NCBI RefSeq assembly: GCF_035594125.1
Contig: NC_087192.1
Location: 13,362,501 to 13,426,500 of the forward strand
Length of the DNA: 64,000 nucleotides
Origin: Scylla paramamosain
Lineage: Eukaryota; Arthropoda; Malacostraca; Decapoda; Portunidae
Reading direction: 5' to 3'
A program made the translations under genes and the position numbers. Under the pieces are notes generated by a model that was given only the letters and a program-made list of their open reading frames with translations, had not been told where the DNA came from and did no database searches. Positions 1 to 11,677 of this stretch are shown here, one piece after another. The first letter of the stretch is position 1, and each line of letters begins with the position of its first letter.

Positions 1-879
1 TTTTTTTATCACATAAAGCTAGTTTCTCAATGAATTTGGGGTTTGGGTAACTAAGAATGTGAAAAGCACTCAAAATACACGCATTTAGTAAGGTTGTTCT
101 GTTTCTCAATTAAGAGTGTTATTCATGAGTTTCAGCATTTTGGTATCTAGGAAACTTCTCCATATACACGAGTTTTTGCGTTTTTTGCCTTATTGTTTTT
201 TTGAACTATAAAACACTCATTATACACTTTTCTCGCAATGTCCCTTTCTTTCTCAATATAGAGTGCTTTGCATCAATTTTCGCGTTTTTTTTTTCAGGCA
301 ACAAGCTCAAAACCACTCAAAATGTTACTTTTTGGTATTTTCTATTTTTTTCTATTTTTTGATATTGGTTGGTTTGCATCTGTTTTAGCGGTTTTCTACG
401 TAAAATACTGAGAATACACGTTTTAAGTAATTTTGTTTTGAATTCCCATTTTGAGTGAGTTCATTATTATTTATCGTTTTGGTGTCTAAGATGCTGAAAA
501 ACACTCAAAAGACAATTTTCTGGTAAAGTCATTCAATTTCCTAATATAGGAGGCTTTGCATGCTCTTTAGAGTTTGGTACATAACAGTCCGTAAAAAAAA
601 AACTAAAAACAACTTTTTTGATAATATTCTTTTATCATATAATTGCCCTGAATTTTCCCAGAATTTTGTCATCTCGGTACCTATCAAAATGAATGACAAA
701 AAAAAAATTCTATTTTTATTTATTTTTTTATTTATTTATATATTTTTTTCTAAATAAAGAGTGTTATTTGTGGTTTTTAGCTTTTTGGTACTTGAACTTA
801 AAAACACTTTCGTTTCCGAAACATAAGGTTCTTTTTATGTATTTAAGCGTTTTTATAGATAACATGATCAAAAACACTC

Positions 880-1640
880 AATATACATGTTTTTGGTAAT
901 GTTATTATGTTTCTCCATAAAGTGTATTTTGCAGGCGTTTTAGTGTTTTGGTATATAAGGAGCTCAAAAACACTTAAAGGCAAGTTCTTGGTAAAAATTG
1001 GTTTTATTCGAATTTAATGTGATTCCCCTGCTTTTTAGTGCTTTATATCCTATCATGCTCAAAAACACTCAAAAGACACTTTTCTGGTAATGTCATTTTT
1101 TCCCACATAAATCTGGTTTCGTATGCAATTTGGGATTTTGGTAACTAAGAATGTGAAAAGCTCTCAAAATACACGCATTTAGTAAGGTTGTTCTGTTTGT
1201 CAATTAAGAGTGTTATTCATGAGTTTTAGCATTTTGGTATCTAAGAAACTTATCCATATATACAAGGTTTTGGTAATGTTATTCTGTTTATCCATAAAGT
1301 GTGTTTTGCATGCGTTTTAGCAGTTTTGTATATAAGGAGCTCAAAAACACTTAAAGGCAAGTTATTTGTAAAAAATGGTTTTATTACAATGTAATGTGAT
1401 TGCCCTGCTTTTGAAAGCTTTATTACCAATCACGCTGAAAAGCACTCAAAAGACGCTTTTCTGGAAAAGTCTTTTTTCTCCCACAAAGCTATTTTCGCAT
1501 GTAATTTGGGGTTTTTGGTAACTAAGAATGTGAAAAGCACTGAAAATACACGCATTTAGTAAGGTTGTTCTGTTTCTCAATTAAGAGTGTTATTCATGAG
1601 TTTCAGCATTTTGGTGTCTAGGAAATCTCTCCATATACAC
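880..1640 (+). repeat. Direct duplication of subunits A to D (about 380 bp)
   Basis: Subunits A, B, C and part of D occur twice in a row (about 880-1261 and 1262-1640). The first D is cut after CTTATCCATATA and joined to an A subunit beginning ACAAGGTTTTGG. The second set has its own variants (GCAGTTTTGTATATAAGG, TTTGAAAGCTTTATTACC) that match the unit near 17,365, so this is a join between two HOR lineages and not a simple slippage copy. Confidence 0.8.
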
Positions 1641-2250
1641 GAGTTTTTGCATTGTTTGCTTTGTGGTTCTTTTGAACTATAAAACACTCATTATACACTT
1701 TTCTTGCAATGTCCTTTTCTTTCCCAATATAGAGTGCTTTGCATCAATTTTCGCGTTTTTGTAGGTAAAGAGCTCAAAAACACTCAAAATATATCTTTCT
1801 GGTAACGTTTTTCTATTTCTTGATATTGGTTGGTTTGCATCCGTTTTCACGTTTTTCTACGTAAAACACTGAGAAGACACGTTTTCAGTAACTTTGTATT
1901 GGATTCCCATATAGAGTAAGTTCCTTATTATTTATCGTTTTGGTGCCTAACATGCTAAAAAAAAACACACAAAACAGATTTCTGGTAAGGTCGTTTAATT
2001 TCCTCATATTGGAGGCTTTGCATGCACTTTAGGGTTTCGTACATAAAAGTCCGAAAAAAAGCTGATATTAACTTTTTTGATGATATTGATTTATCACATA
2101 ATTGCCCTGAATTTTCCCAGTATTTTGGCATCCCGGTACCTATGAAGATGAATAACAAAAAAAAAAAATTCCTATTTTTTATTTTTTTATTTATTGATTT
2201 TTCTAAATAAAGAGTGGGTTTTCGGTTTTTGGTACTTAACAAACTTAAAA
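1262..2250 (+). repeat. HOR unit paralogous to 17,365-18,330
   Basis: Shares several rare variants with 17,365-18,330, about 16.1 kb away in the same orientation: ACAAGGTTTTGGTAAT, GCAGTTTTGTATA, TTTATTACC, GTTTGCTTTGTGG, TTTTTGTAGGTAAA and CTCATATTGGAGGC. These are not seen together in other units, so the two are closer to each other than to their neighbours. Confidence 0.75.
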
Positions 2251-4079
2251 ACACTCATAATATACGTTTCTCGTAATGTCCTTTGCTTTCCCAAACATAA
2301 AGTTCTTTGCATGTATTTAAGCGTTTTTATAGATAACACGATCACAAACACTCAAAATACATGTTTTTTTAGTAATTTTATTCTGTTTCTCCATAAAGTT
2401 TGTTTTACATGCGTTTTAGTGGTTTAGTATATAAGGAGCTCAAAAACACTTAAAGGCATGTTCTTGATAAAAATTGGTTTTATTCAAATGTAATGTGATT
2501 GCCCTGCTTTTTAGTGCTTTATTGCCTATCAGGCTCAAAAACACTCAAAAGACATTATTCTGGTAATGTCATTTTTTTCTCACATAAAGCTGGTTTCGCA
2601 TGCAATTTGGGGTTTTGGTAACTAAGAATGTGAAAAGCTCTCAAAATACACGCATTTAGTAAGGTTGTTCTGTTTCTCAATTAGGAATGTTATTCATGAG
2701 TTTCAGCATTTTGGTATCTAGGAAACTTCTCCATATCCAAATCTTTTTGCGTTTTTTGCCTTTTTTTTTTTTGAACTAATTATACACTAATTATACACTT
2801 TTCTTGCAATGTCCTTTTATTTCCTAATATAGAGTGCTTTGCATCAATTTTCATGTTATTTGTAGGTAACAAGCTCAAAAAAACTCAAAATATACCTTTT
2901 TGGTAATGTTTTTCTATTTTTTTTTTTTTTTATTAGTTGGTTTGCATCCGTTTCACCGTTTTTCTACGTAAAACACTGAGAAGACACGTTTTTTAGCAAT
3001 TTTGTTTTGAATTCCCATATAGAGTGAGTTCCTTATTTATTTATCGTTTTGGTGCCTAACATTCTGAAAAAAACACTCAAAACACAGATTTCTTTTAAGG
3101 TTGTTTAATTTCCTCATATAGGAGGCTTTGCATGCAATGTAGGGTTTGGTATATAAGAGTCCGAAAAAAAAGCTAAAATTAACTTTTTTGATAATTTTCT
3201 TTTATCATATTATAGCCCGGAATTTTGCCAAAATTTTGGCATCTTGGTACCTATGAAGATGAACAACAAAAAAAAAAATCCAATTTTTTTATTTTTTATT
3301 TATTTATTTTTCTAAATAAAGAGTGTTATTTGTGGGTTTTAGCTTTTTGGTACTTAAGGAACTAAAAAACACTCATAATACATATTTCTCGTAATGTCCT
3401 TTCGTTTTCCAAACATAAGGGTCTTTGCATGTATTTAAGCGTTTTTATAGATAACATGATCAAAAACACTCAAAATACATGTTTTTGGTAATGTTATTGT
3501 GTTTGTACATAAAAGGTGTTTTGCATGCGTTTTAGCGTTTTGGTATGTAATGAGCTCAAAAACACCTGAAGGCAAGTTCTTGGTAAAAGTTGGTTTTTAT
3601 TCCTATGTAATGTGATTGCACTGCTTTTTAGTGGTTTATTGCCTAACACGCTCAAAAACACTCGAAAGACATTTTCTGGTAATATTATTTTTTTCCCACA
3701 TCAAGCTAGTTTCGCATGGATTTTGGGGTTTTGGTAACTAAGAATGTGGAAAACGCTCAAAATACAGGCATTTAGTAAGGTTGTTCTGTTTCATAATTAA
3801 AAGTGTTATTCATGAGTTTCAGCATTTTGGTATATAATAAACTTAATTATGTACACGAGTTTTTGAGTTTTTTGCCTTGTGGTTCTTGTGAAACTATAAA
3901 ACACTCATTATACACGTTTCTCGTAATGTCCTTTTCTTTCCTAATATAGAGTGCGTTTCATCCTTTTTCGCATTTTTTTGTAGGTAACAAGCTCAAAAAC
4001 ATATCAAAATATATCTTTTTTGTAATGTTATTCTATTTCTTCATATTGGTTGGTTTGCATCCGTTTTAGCGTTTTCTAC

Positions 4080-4830
4080 GTAAATCACTGAAAAGACACG
4101 TTTTCAGTAATATTGTTGAAATTGCTGAAAAAAAACAGTCATAAGACAGGTTTCTGGTAAAGTCGAGTAATTTCTCTATATAGGTGGCTTTGCATGCACT
4201 TCAGGGTTTGGTACATAAAGCTAAAGCATAAAGCTAAAATTATTTTTTATAATGATTTTTTTTTACAAAATTTCCCTGAAATTTTCCAGAATTTTGGTAT
4301 CTCGGTACCTATGAAGATGAATAACAAAATTTATTTTTTTGTCTCTATAAAGTGTTATTTGTGACTTTTAGCTTTTTGGTACTTAAGGAACTTAAAAACA
4401 TTCATAATACACGATTTTCGTAATGTCCTTTTCTTATACAAACATAGGGTTCTTTACATGTATCTAAGCGTTTTTATAGGTAACATGATCAAAAACACTC
4501 AAAATACATATTTTTGGTAATGTTATTCTAGTTCTCCATAAAGGGTGTTTTACATGTGTTTTAGCGTTTTGGTATGTAAGGAGTTAAAAAAACACTTAAA
4601 GGCAAGTTCTTCGTAAAAGTTGGTTTTATTCCCAAGTGATGTGATTGTTCTGCTTTTTAGTGCTTTGTTGTATAACACGCTCAAAAACACTCAAAAGACA
4701 TTTTTCTGGTAATGTCATTTTTTTTCCCACATAAAGGTAGTTTCGCATGTAATTTGGCAATTTCATAACTAAGAATGTGAAAAACACTCAAAATACACAA
4801 TTTGGTAAGGTAGTTCTGTTTCTCGATTAA
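4080..4830 (+). repeat. Truncated-G HOR segment, copy L1 (pairs with 13,845-14,575)
   Basis: Contains the shortened G subunit (TTGTTGAAATTGCTG at 4112), a run of extra A after it, the K/I join with a short A-run, and TTCCCAAGTGATGTGATTG in subunit B. The same combination recurs about 9.76 kb downstream. Confidence 0.78.
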
Positions 4831-7637
4831 AAGTGTTACTCATGCATTTCATCATTTTGGTATGTAAGAAACTTCTCTATATACACGAGTTTTTGCGTTT
4901 ATTGCCTTGTGGTTCTTGTGAAACTATTAAACACTCATATTTTCTCATTTCTCGTAATGTTCTTTTGTTTCCTAATATAGAGTGCTTTCCGTCCATTTTT
5001 GCATTTTTTGTAGGTAACACGCTTAAAAACACTCAAAATATATATTTTTGGTAATGTTATTCTACTTCTTCATATTGGTTGGTTTGCATCCGTTTTAGCG
5101 TTTTTCTTTGTAAATCTCCGAAAAGACTCGTTTTCAGTAATACTGTTGAAATTGCTTCTGGTACAGGTTTATGGTAAAGTCGTGTAATTTTCCCATAGAG
5201 GTGCCTTTGCATGCACTTCAGGGTTTGTTACATAACTGCGGAAAAAGCTAAAATTATTTTTTTTGTTAATTTTTTTTCTTTACGAAATTTCCCTGAATTT
5301 TGCAAGAAATTCTAGCATCTCGGTACCTATGAAGATGAATAACAAAAAAAAAAAAAAAAAAAAATGATTCATTTTTTTATTTATTTTTTTTCTCTATAAA
5401 GAGTGTTATTTGAGTGTATTAGCTTTTTGGTACTTAAGGAACCTAAAAACTCTCATAATACATAATTTTCGTAATATCCATTCATTTCACAAACATAGGG
5501 TTCTTTACATGTATTTAAGCGTTTTTATAGGTAACATCATCAAAACACTTAAATTCATGTTTTTAGTAATGTTATTTTATTTCTCCATAAAGGGTGTTTT
5601 GCATGCGTTTTATCGTTTTCTTATGTAAAGAGATAAAAACACTTAAAGGCATGTTTTTGGTAAAAGTTGGTTTTATTCCCATGTAATGTGATTGTTCTGC
5701 TTTTTAGTGCTTTGTTGTATATCACGCTCTAAAACACTCAAAAGACACTCTTCTGGTAATGTCATTTTTTCCCACATAAAACTAGTTTCGCTAGTAATTT
5801 CGGATTTTCGTAACTTAGAATGTGAAAAACACTAAAACTACTCACAATTGGTAAGATACTTCTGTTTCTCAATTAAAAGTCTAATTCATGAGTTTCAGCA
5901 TTTTGGAATGTAAGAAACTTCTTTATATACACGAGTTTTTTGCGGTTTTTGCCTTGTGGTTCTTATGAAACTATAAAACACTCATTATACTCGTTTCTCG
6001 TAATGTCCATTTGCTTCCCAATATAGAGTGCTTTCCATCCATTTTCGCGTTTTTTGTAGGTAACAATTTCAAAGTCTAAATATACCTTTTTGGTAATGTT
6101 ATTCTATTTCTTCATTTTCGTTGATTTGCATCCGTTTTAGCGTTTTCTACGTAAAACACCGAAAAGACACGTTTTCAGTAATTTTGTTTTGGATTCCCAT
6201 ATAGATTGACTTTCTTGGGTTTTATCGTGTTGGTTCCTAACATGCTGAAAAACACTCATAAGACAGTTTTTTGGCAAAGACGTTTAATTTCTCCATATAG
6301 GTGGCTTTGCATGCACTTTAGGGGTTTGGTACATAAGAGTCCGAAAAAAGCTAAATTTAACTTTTTTGATAATGTTCTTATTTCATATAATTTCCTGAAC
6401 TTTGCCCGAATTTTGGCACCACGTTACCTGTGAAGATGAATAAGAATGAAAAAAAAATACCGTATTTTTTTTTATTTATTGTTTCTCAATAAAGAGTGTT
6501 ATTTGTGGCTTTTACCTTTTTGGTAATTAATGAACTGAAAAACACTCATAATACACGTTTTTCGTAATCTCCTTTCATTTCCCAAAAATAGTGTTCTTTG
6601 CATGTATTTAAGCGTTTTTATTGGTAACATGATCAAAAACACTCAAAATACATGTTTTTGGTAATGTTATTCTGTTTAACCATAAAGAGTGTTTTGCATG
6701 CGTTTTAGTGTTTTGGTATATAAGGAGCTCAAAAATACTTAAAGGCAAGTTCTTGGTAAAAATGCGTTTTCTTCCAATGTAATGTGATTGCCACCTTTTT
6801 ACTGCTTTATTGCCTATCACGCTCAAAAACACTCAAAAGACATTTTTCTGGTAAAGTCTTTTTTTTTCCCACAAATCTATTTTCGCATGGAATTTCGATT
6901 TTGGTAACTAAGAATATCAAAATACACGCATTTGTTAAGGTTGTTCTGTTTCTCAATTAAGAGTGTTATACATGAGTTTTAGCATTTTTTTTTTTATCTA
7001 GGAAACCTCTCCATATACAAGAGATTTTGCGTTTTTTGCCTTGTGGTTCTTTTGAACTATAAAACACTCATTGTACACTTTTCTTGCAATGTCCTTTTGT
7101 TTACCAATATAGAGTGCTTTGCATCAATTTTTGCGTATTTTGTAGGTAACAAGCTAAAAAACACTCAAAATATATCTTTTTAGTAACGTTTTTCAATTTC
7201 TTGATATTGGTTGCTTTGTATCCGTTTTAGCGTTTTTTTCTACGTAAAACACTGAGAAGACACGTTTTCATTAACTTTGTTTTGGATTTCCATATAGAGT
7301 GAGTTCCTTATTATTTATCGTTTTACTGCCTAACAATGCTAAAAAAAACACTCAAAACACAGATTTCTGGTAAGATCGTTTAATTTCCTCATATAGGAGG
7401 CTTTGCATGCACTTTAGGGTTTGGTACATAACAGTCCGAAAAAAAAAGCTGAAATTAACTTTTTTGATAATATTCTTTTATTGCCAGAATTTTGGCATCT
7501 CGGTACCTATGAATATGAATAACAAAAAAAAAAAACTTAAATATTCCTATTTTTTTATTTTTTTATTTTTTATTTTCTAAATAAAGAGTTTTATTTGTGG
7601 GTTTTAGCATTTTGGTACTTAAGGAAATAAAAAAAAC

Positions 7638-7734
7638 CCCTCATAATACAAGTTTCTCGTAATGTCCTTTTGTTTCCCAAACATAATGTTCTTTGCATGT
7701 ATTTAAGCGTTTTTATAGATAACATGATCAAAAA
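7638..7734 (+). repeat. HOR subunit J (representative copy)
   Basis: A 97 bp subunit that begins with a CACTCATAATACACG-like start (degraded here) and ends in ATAACATGATCAAAAA. It is recognised in nearly every unit by CCCAAACATAAGG-like sequence and the segment TTTAAGCGTTTTTATAG. The ATGATCAAAAA tail makes J the easiest subunit to find on either strand (reverse form TTTTTGATCAT). Confidence 0.85.
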
Positions 7735-7830
7735 CATTCAAAATACAATTTTTTGGTAATGTTCTTCTCTGTCTCCATAAAGTTTGTTTTGCATGCGTTT
7801 TAGCGGTTTGGTATATAAGGAGCTCAAAAA
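7735..7830 (+). repeat. HOR subunit A (representative copy)
   Basis: A 96 bp subunit with the layout most typical of the family: CACTCAAAATACATG start, TTTTTGGTAATGTTATTCTG, TCCATAAAG, TTTTGCATGCGTTTTAGCG, then a GGTATATAAGGAGCTC tail. It follows J directly and precedes B. Confidence 0.85.
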
Positions 7831-7925
7831 CACTTAAACGCAAGTTTTTGGTATAAAATGGTGTTATTCCAATGTAATATTATTGCCCTGCTTTTTAGTG
7901 CTTTATTGCCTATCACGCCCAGAAA
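7831..7925 (+). repeat. HOR subunit B (representative copy)
   Basis: A 95 bp subunit starting CACTTAAAGGCAAG in most copies. Its middle carries TGTAATGTGATTGCCCTGC and its tail reads TTATTGCCTATCACGCTC. One lineage reads GATTGTTCTGC and TTGTTGCATATCACGCTC instead (for example 13,360-13,420), which helps to separate HOR lineages. Confidence 0.85.
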
Positions 7926-8021
7926 CACTTAAAAAACACTTTTCTGGTAATGTCATTTTTTTCTCACATAAAGGTTGTTTAGCATGCAATTTGGGGTTTT
8001 GGTAACTAAGAATGTGAAAAG
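7926..8021 (+). repeat. HOR subunit C (representative copy)
   Basis: A 96 bp subunit normally starting CACTCAAAAGACAC, with CACATAAAGCTAGTTTCGCA in the middle and a tail GGTAACTAAGAATGTGAAAA. C is where four of the five inverted islands resume the flanking orientation, next to a GACATGCAAGGCC-like join (GTCTTTTGAGTG on the other strand). Confidence 0.85.
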
Positions 8022-8170
8022 CACTCAAAATACACACATTTAGTAAGGTTGTTCTGTTCCTCAATTAAGAGTGTTATTCATGAGTTTCAGCATTTCGGTA
8101 TCTAGGAACCTTCTCCATATACACGAGTTTTTGTGTTTTTTGCCTTTTGGTTCTTTTGAACTATAAAAAA
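8022..8170 (+). repeat. HOR subunit D, long subunit (representative copy)
   Basis: About 149 bp, so roughly 50 bp longer than every other subunit. The first ~95 bp is an ordinary monomer (CGCATTTAGTAAGG, TCAATTAAGAGTG, GAGTTTCAGCATTTTGG). The added part holds ATACACGAGTTTTTGCG, a TTTTTTGCCTTGTGGTTCTT segment and GAACTATAAAA. It looks like a monomer fused to a partial monomer. In some units this extra part has become a hairpin (see the hairpin entries). Confidence 0.85.
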
Positions 8171-8267
8171 AACTTATTATATACTTTTCTTGCAAAGTCC
8201 TTTTGTTTTCTAATATAGAGTGCTTTGCATCAATTTTCGCGTTTCTTGTATTTAACAAGCTCAAAAA
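8171..8267 (+). repeat. HOR subunit E (representative copy)
   Basis: A 97 bp subunit, usually starting CACTCATTATACAC, with CAATATAGAGTGCTTTGCAT and a tail TGTAGGTAACAAGCTCAAAA. Two lineages differ at the middle: TTGCATCAATTTTCGCG versus TTCCATCCATTTTCGCG. Confidence 0.85.
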
Positions 8268-8355
8268 CACTCAAAATATACCTTTTTGGTAATGTTTTTC
8301 TATTTCTTGATATTGGTTGGTTTGCATCCGTTTTAGCGTTTTTTTCTACGTAAAA
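8268..8355 (+). repeat. HOR subunit F, short subunit (representative copy)
   Basis: About 88 bp, slightly short because the CTCAAAAA tail is missing. Typical features are CACTCAAAATATACC, ATATTGGTTGGTTTGCATCC and a tail TTTCTACGTAAAA. The left and right arms of the first inverted repeat both terminate inside F. Confidence 0.85.
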
Positions 8356-8451
8356 CACATAAAAAACAGGTTTTCAACAATTTTGTTTTGGATTCTCATA
8401 TAGAGTGAGTTCCTTATTATTTATCGTTTTGGTGCCTAACATGCTGAAAAA
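8356..8451 (+). repeat. HOR subunit G (representative copy)
   Basis: A 96 bp subunit, usually CACTGAGAAGACACG, TTTTGTTTTGGATTCCCATA, TTATTATTTATCGTTTTGG, then GCCTAACATGCTGAAAAA. G has the most diagnostic variants: a form cut to about 40 bp (TTGTTGAAATTGCTG), a form reading GATTGACTTTCTTGG, and a form reading TATTGACTGACTTCC. Confidence 0.85.
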
Positions 8452-8533
8452 CACTAAAAAAACAGATTTCTGTTAAGATCGTTTAATTTCCTTTGGATGC
8501 ACTTTAGGGTTTGGAACATAACAGTCCGAAAAA
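8452..8533 (+). repeat. HOR subunit H (representative copy, slightly shortened)
   Basis: About 82 bp here because a piece around ATATAGGAGGCTTTGC is missing. Other copies are about 95 bp. Typical text is TTCTGGTAAGGTCGTTTAAT, TGCACTTTAGGGTTTGGTAC and CATAACAGTCCG. The TTTAGGGTTT stretch is a telobox (AAACCCTAAA) on the other strand and occurs once per unit. Confidence 0.82.
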
Positions 8534-8630
8534 AGCTAAAACTAACTTTTTTGATAATTTTCTTTTATCATATAATAGTCCTGAATTTTCCCAGAATTTT
8601 GGCATCTCGGTACATATGAAGATAAATAAC
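8534..8630 (+). repeat. HOR subunit K (representative copy)
   Basis: A 97 bp subunit, the most diverged of the set. It starts at GCTAAAATTAAC, has CCCTGAATTTTCCCAGAA and ends CATCTCGGTACCTATGAAG plus GATGAATAAC. It contains the KpnI-like GGTACC used here as the HOR anchor. Confidence 0.83.
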
Positions 8631-8731
8631 AAAAAAAAAAATCCTTTTTTTTTCATTTTCTTACTTTTTTTTTCTAAATAAAGAGTCTTATTTGTGGGTT
8701 TTAGCTTTTTGGTACTTAAGGAAATTAAAAA
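8631..8731 (+). repeat. HOR subunit I with A-run/T-rich start (representative copy)
   Basis: About 101 bp. The first 40-50 bp is a run of A followed by T-rich ATTTATTT-like sequence whose length differs in almost every unit, which suggests slippage. The rest is ordinary monomer: AAATAAAGAGTGTTATTTG, GGGTTTTAGCTTTTTGG and TACTTAAGGAACTTAAAA. Confidence 0.83.
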
Positions 8732-11206
8732 CACGTATAATACACATTTCTCGTAGTGTCCTTTCGTTTCGCAAACATAAGGTTCTTTGCATGTATTTGA
8801 GCGTTTTTATAGATAACATGATCAAAAACACTCAAAATATATGTTTTTGGTAATCTTATTTTGTTTCTCTATAAAAGGTGTTTTGCATGCATTTTAGCGT
8901 TTTGGTATGTAATGAGCTCAAAAACACTTAAAGGCAAGTTCTTGGTAAAAGTTGTTTTTATTCCCATGTAATGTGATTGCCCTGCTTTTTAGTGCTTTAT
9001 TGCCTAACACGCTCAAAAACACTCAAAAGACACTTTTCTGGTAATATCATTTGTTTTCCCACATAAAGCTAGTTTTGCATGGAATTTGGGGTTTTGCTAA
9101 CTAAGAAGGTGAAAAAAAAAACTCAAAACACAGGCATTTAGTAAGGTTGTTCTATTTCTTAATTAAAAGTGTTATTCATGATTTTCAGCATTTTGGTATG
9201 TAAGAAACTTTTCTAATACAAACATTTGGTAAGGTATTTCTATTTCAAAATTAAAAGTCTTATTCATGAGTTTCAACTTTTTGGTATGTCAGAAACTTCT
9301 TTATGTACACGAGTTTTTGAGTTTTTTACCTTGTGGTTCTTCTCAAACTATAAAACACTCATACACGTTTCTCGTAATGTCCTTTTCTTTGCCAATATAA
9401 AGTGCTTTCCTTCCATTTTTGCATTTTTTGTAGGTAACAAGCTCAAAAACACATCAAAATATATGTTTTTGGTAATGTTATTCTATTTCTTCATATTGGT
9501 TGGTTTACATCCGTTTTAGCGGTTTTCTTCGTAAATCACTGAAAGACACGTTTTCAGTAATATTTTTGAAATTGCTGAAAAACACTCAAAAGACAGGTTT
9601 CTGGTAAAGTCGTGTAATTTCCCCATATAGGAGGATTTTCCTGCACTTCAAGGTTTGTATATAAGTCCGGAAAAAATCTAATATTATTTTTTATGATGAT
9701 TTTTTTTTATAAAATTTCCATGAATTTTGCCAAAAATTTGGCACGTCGGTACCTATGAAGATGAATAACAAAAAAAAAAAAATTCTCTCTATAAAGAGTG
9801 TTATTTGTGGGTTTTAGCTTTTTGGTACTTAAGGAACTTAAAAACACTCATAATACACGATTTTCGTAATGTCCTTTTGTTATAAAAACATAGGGTTCTT
9901 TGCATGTATTTAAGCGTTTTTATAGGTTACATGATCAAAAACACTCAAAATACATGTTTTTCGTAATGTTATTCTGTTTCTACATAAAGGGTGTTTTGCA
10001 TGCGTTTTAGCGATTTGGTATGTAAGTAGTTAAAAAACACTTAAAGGCAAGTTCTTCGTAAAAGTTGGTTTTATTCCCATGTAATGTGATTGTTGTGCTT
10101 TTTAGTGCTTTGTTGCATATCACGCTCAAAAACACTAAAAAGACACTTTTTTGGTAGTCATTTTTTTTTTCCACATGAAGGTAGTTTCGCATGTAATTTG
10201 GCATTTTCGTAACTAAGAATGTAAAAAACACTCAAAATACACAATTTCTTAAGGTAGTTCTGTTTATCGATTAAAAGTGTTATTCATGCATTTCATCTTT
10301 TTTTTGTATGTAAAAAATTTCTCTATATACACGAGTTTTTGCGTTTATTGCCTTGTGGTTCTTTTAAAACTATAAAACACTCATTATACACGTTTCTCGT
10401 AATGTCTTTTTGTTTCCTAATATAGAGTGCTTTACATCCATTTTTGCTTTTTTTTGTAATTAACAAGCTCAAAAACACTCGAAATATATCTTTTTGGTAA
10501 TGTTATTCTATTTCTTCATATAGGTTGGTTTGCTTTTCTTTTGGATTCACATATTGACTGACTTCCATATTATTTATCGTTTTGGTGCCTAACATGCTGA
10601 AAAACACTGAAAAGACATGTTTCTGGTAAAGTCGTTTAACTTCCCTATATAGGTGACTTTGCAAGCACTTTAGGGTTTGGTACATAACAATCCGAAAAAT
10701 AAAGATATAATTAACTTTTTTGTTAATGTTCTTTTTTCCAAATAAATTCCCTGAATTTTGGCAGAATTTTGGCATATCGGTACCTATAAAGATAAATAAC
10801 AAAAAAAAAGTCATATTTTTTTATTTTTTTTTATTATTTTTTTTTCTAAATAAAGAGTGTTATTTGTGGGTTTTAGCTTTTAGGTACTGAAGGAACTTAA
10901 AAAACACTCATAATACACGTTTCTCGTAATGTCCTTTCGTTTCCCAAACATAAGGTTCTTTGCATGTATTTAAGCGTTTTTTATAGATAACATAATCAAA
11001 AATACTCAAAATACATGGATTTGGTAATATTATTCGGTTTTTCCATCAAATGTATTTTGCATGCGTTTTAGCGTTTTGGTATGTAAGGAGCTCAAAAAAC
11101 ACTTAATGGTAAGTTCTTGGTAAAATTTGGTTTTATTCCCATGTAATGTGATTGCCCTTCCTTTTAGTGCTTTATTGCGCAACACGTTCAAAAACACTCA
11201 AAAGAC

Positions 11207-11677
11207 ATGCAAGGCCTCGCATATGAGGAAATTAAAGACCTTACCAGAAATCTGTCTTTTGAGTGTTTTTCAGCATGTTAGGCATCAAAACGATAAATAA
11301 TAAGGAACTCACTATATGTGGGAATCCAAAAGAAAATTACTGAAAACGTGTCTTCTCAGTGTTTTACGTAGAAAAACGCTAAAACTGATGCAAACCAACC
11401 AACATTAAGAAGCAGAAAAACATTACCAGAAATGTATATTTTGAGTGTTTTTGAGCTTACAAAAAAACGCAAAAATTGATACAAAGCACTCTATATTGGG
11501 AAACAAAGGGACATTGCAAGAAAAGTGTATAATGAATGTTTTATAGTTCAAAAAAAAACACAAGGCAAAAAACGCAAAAACTCGTGTATATGGAGAATTT
11601 TCCTAGATACCAAAATGCTGAAACTCATGAATAACATTATTAATTGAGAAACAGAACAACCTTACTAAATGCGTGTC
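11207..11677 (-). repeat. Inverted island 1 (H-G-F-E-D segment)
   Basis: Inside forward array, about 471 bp is flipped. It enters from subunit C through GACATGCAAGGCCTCGCAT and leaves from D through GCGTGTC into CAAAAACACTAAAAGGCAAG of subunit B. The inside reads subunits H, G, F, E and D in reverse. The same joins occur in four other islands. Confidence 0.88.

Larger units (their letters stand above)
1..11206 (+). repeat. HOR satellite array, forward block 1
   Basis: Tandem 11-subunit HOR units of about 1.1 kb. The once-per-unit anchor (GGTACCTATGAAG followed by an A-run and T-rich tract) lies near 676, 2135, 3246, 4304, 5322, 6423, 7502, 8609, 9748 and 10779. Most intervals are 1.02-1.14 kb. 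The 676-2135 interval is about 380 bp longer because of an internal duplication. Three flavours are visible: units with the tail TTGCATCAATTTTCGCG in subunit E (about 1-3.8 kb and 6.9-9.1 kb), units with a truncated G subunit (about 4.1, 5.1 and 9.6 kb), and a unit whose G subunit reads TAGATTGACTTTCTTGG (6.2 kb). The block ends where the array flips at 11,206. No gene is seen in it. Confidence 0.93.

Noticed and set aside
2580..2620. CENP-B box in TTCGCATGCAATTTGGG-like sequence of subunit C
   Set aside because: The required A after TTCG plus four bases and the CGGG end are not matched. No monomer shows a full match.
7420..7440. Telomere repeat (TTTAGGG) tract
   Set aside because: Only one TTTAGGG plus TTT per H subunit. 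There is no tandem telomeric run, so this is not telomeric or interstitial telomere sequence.
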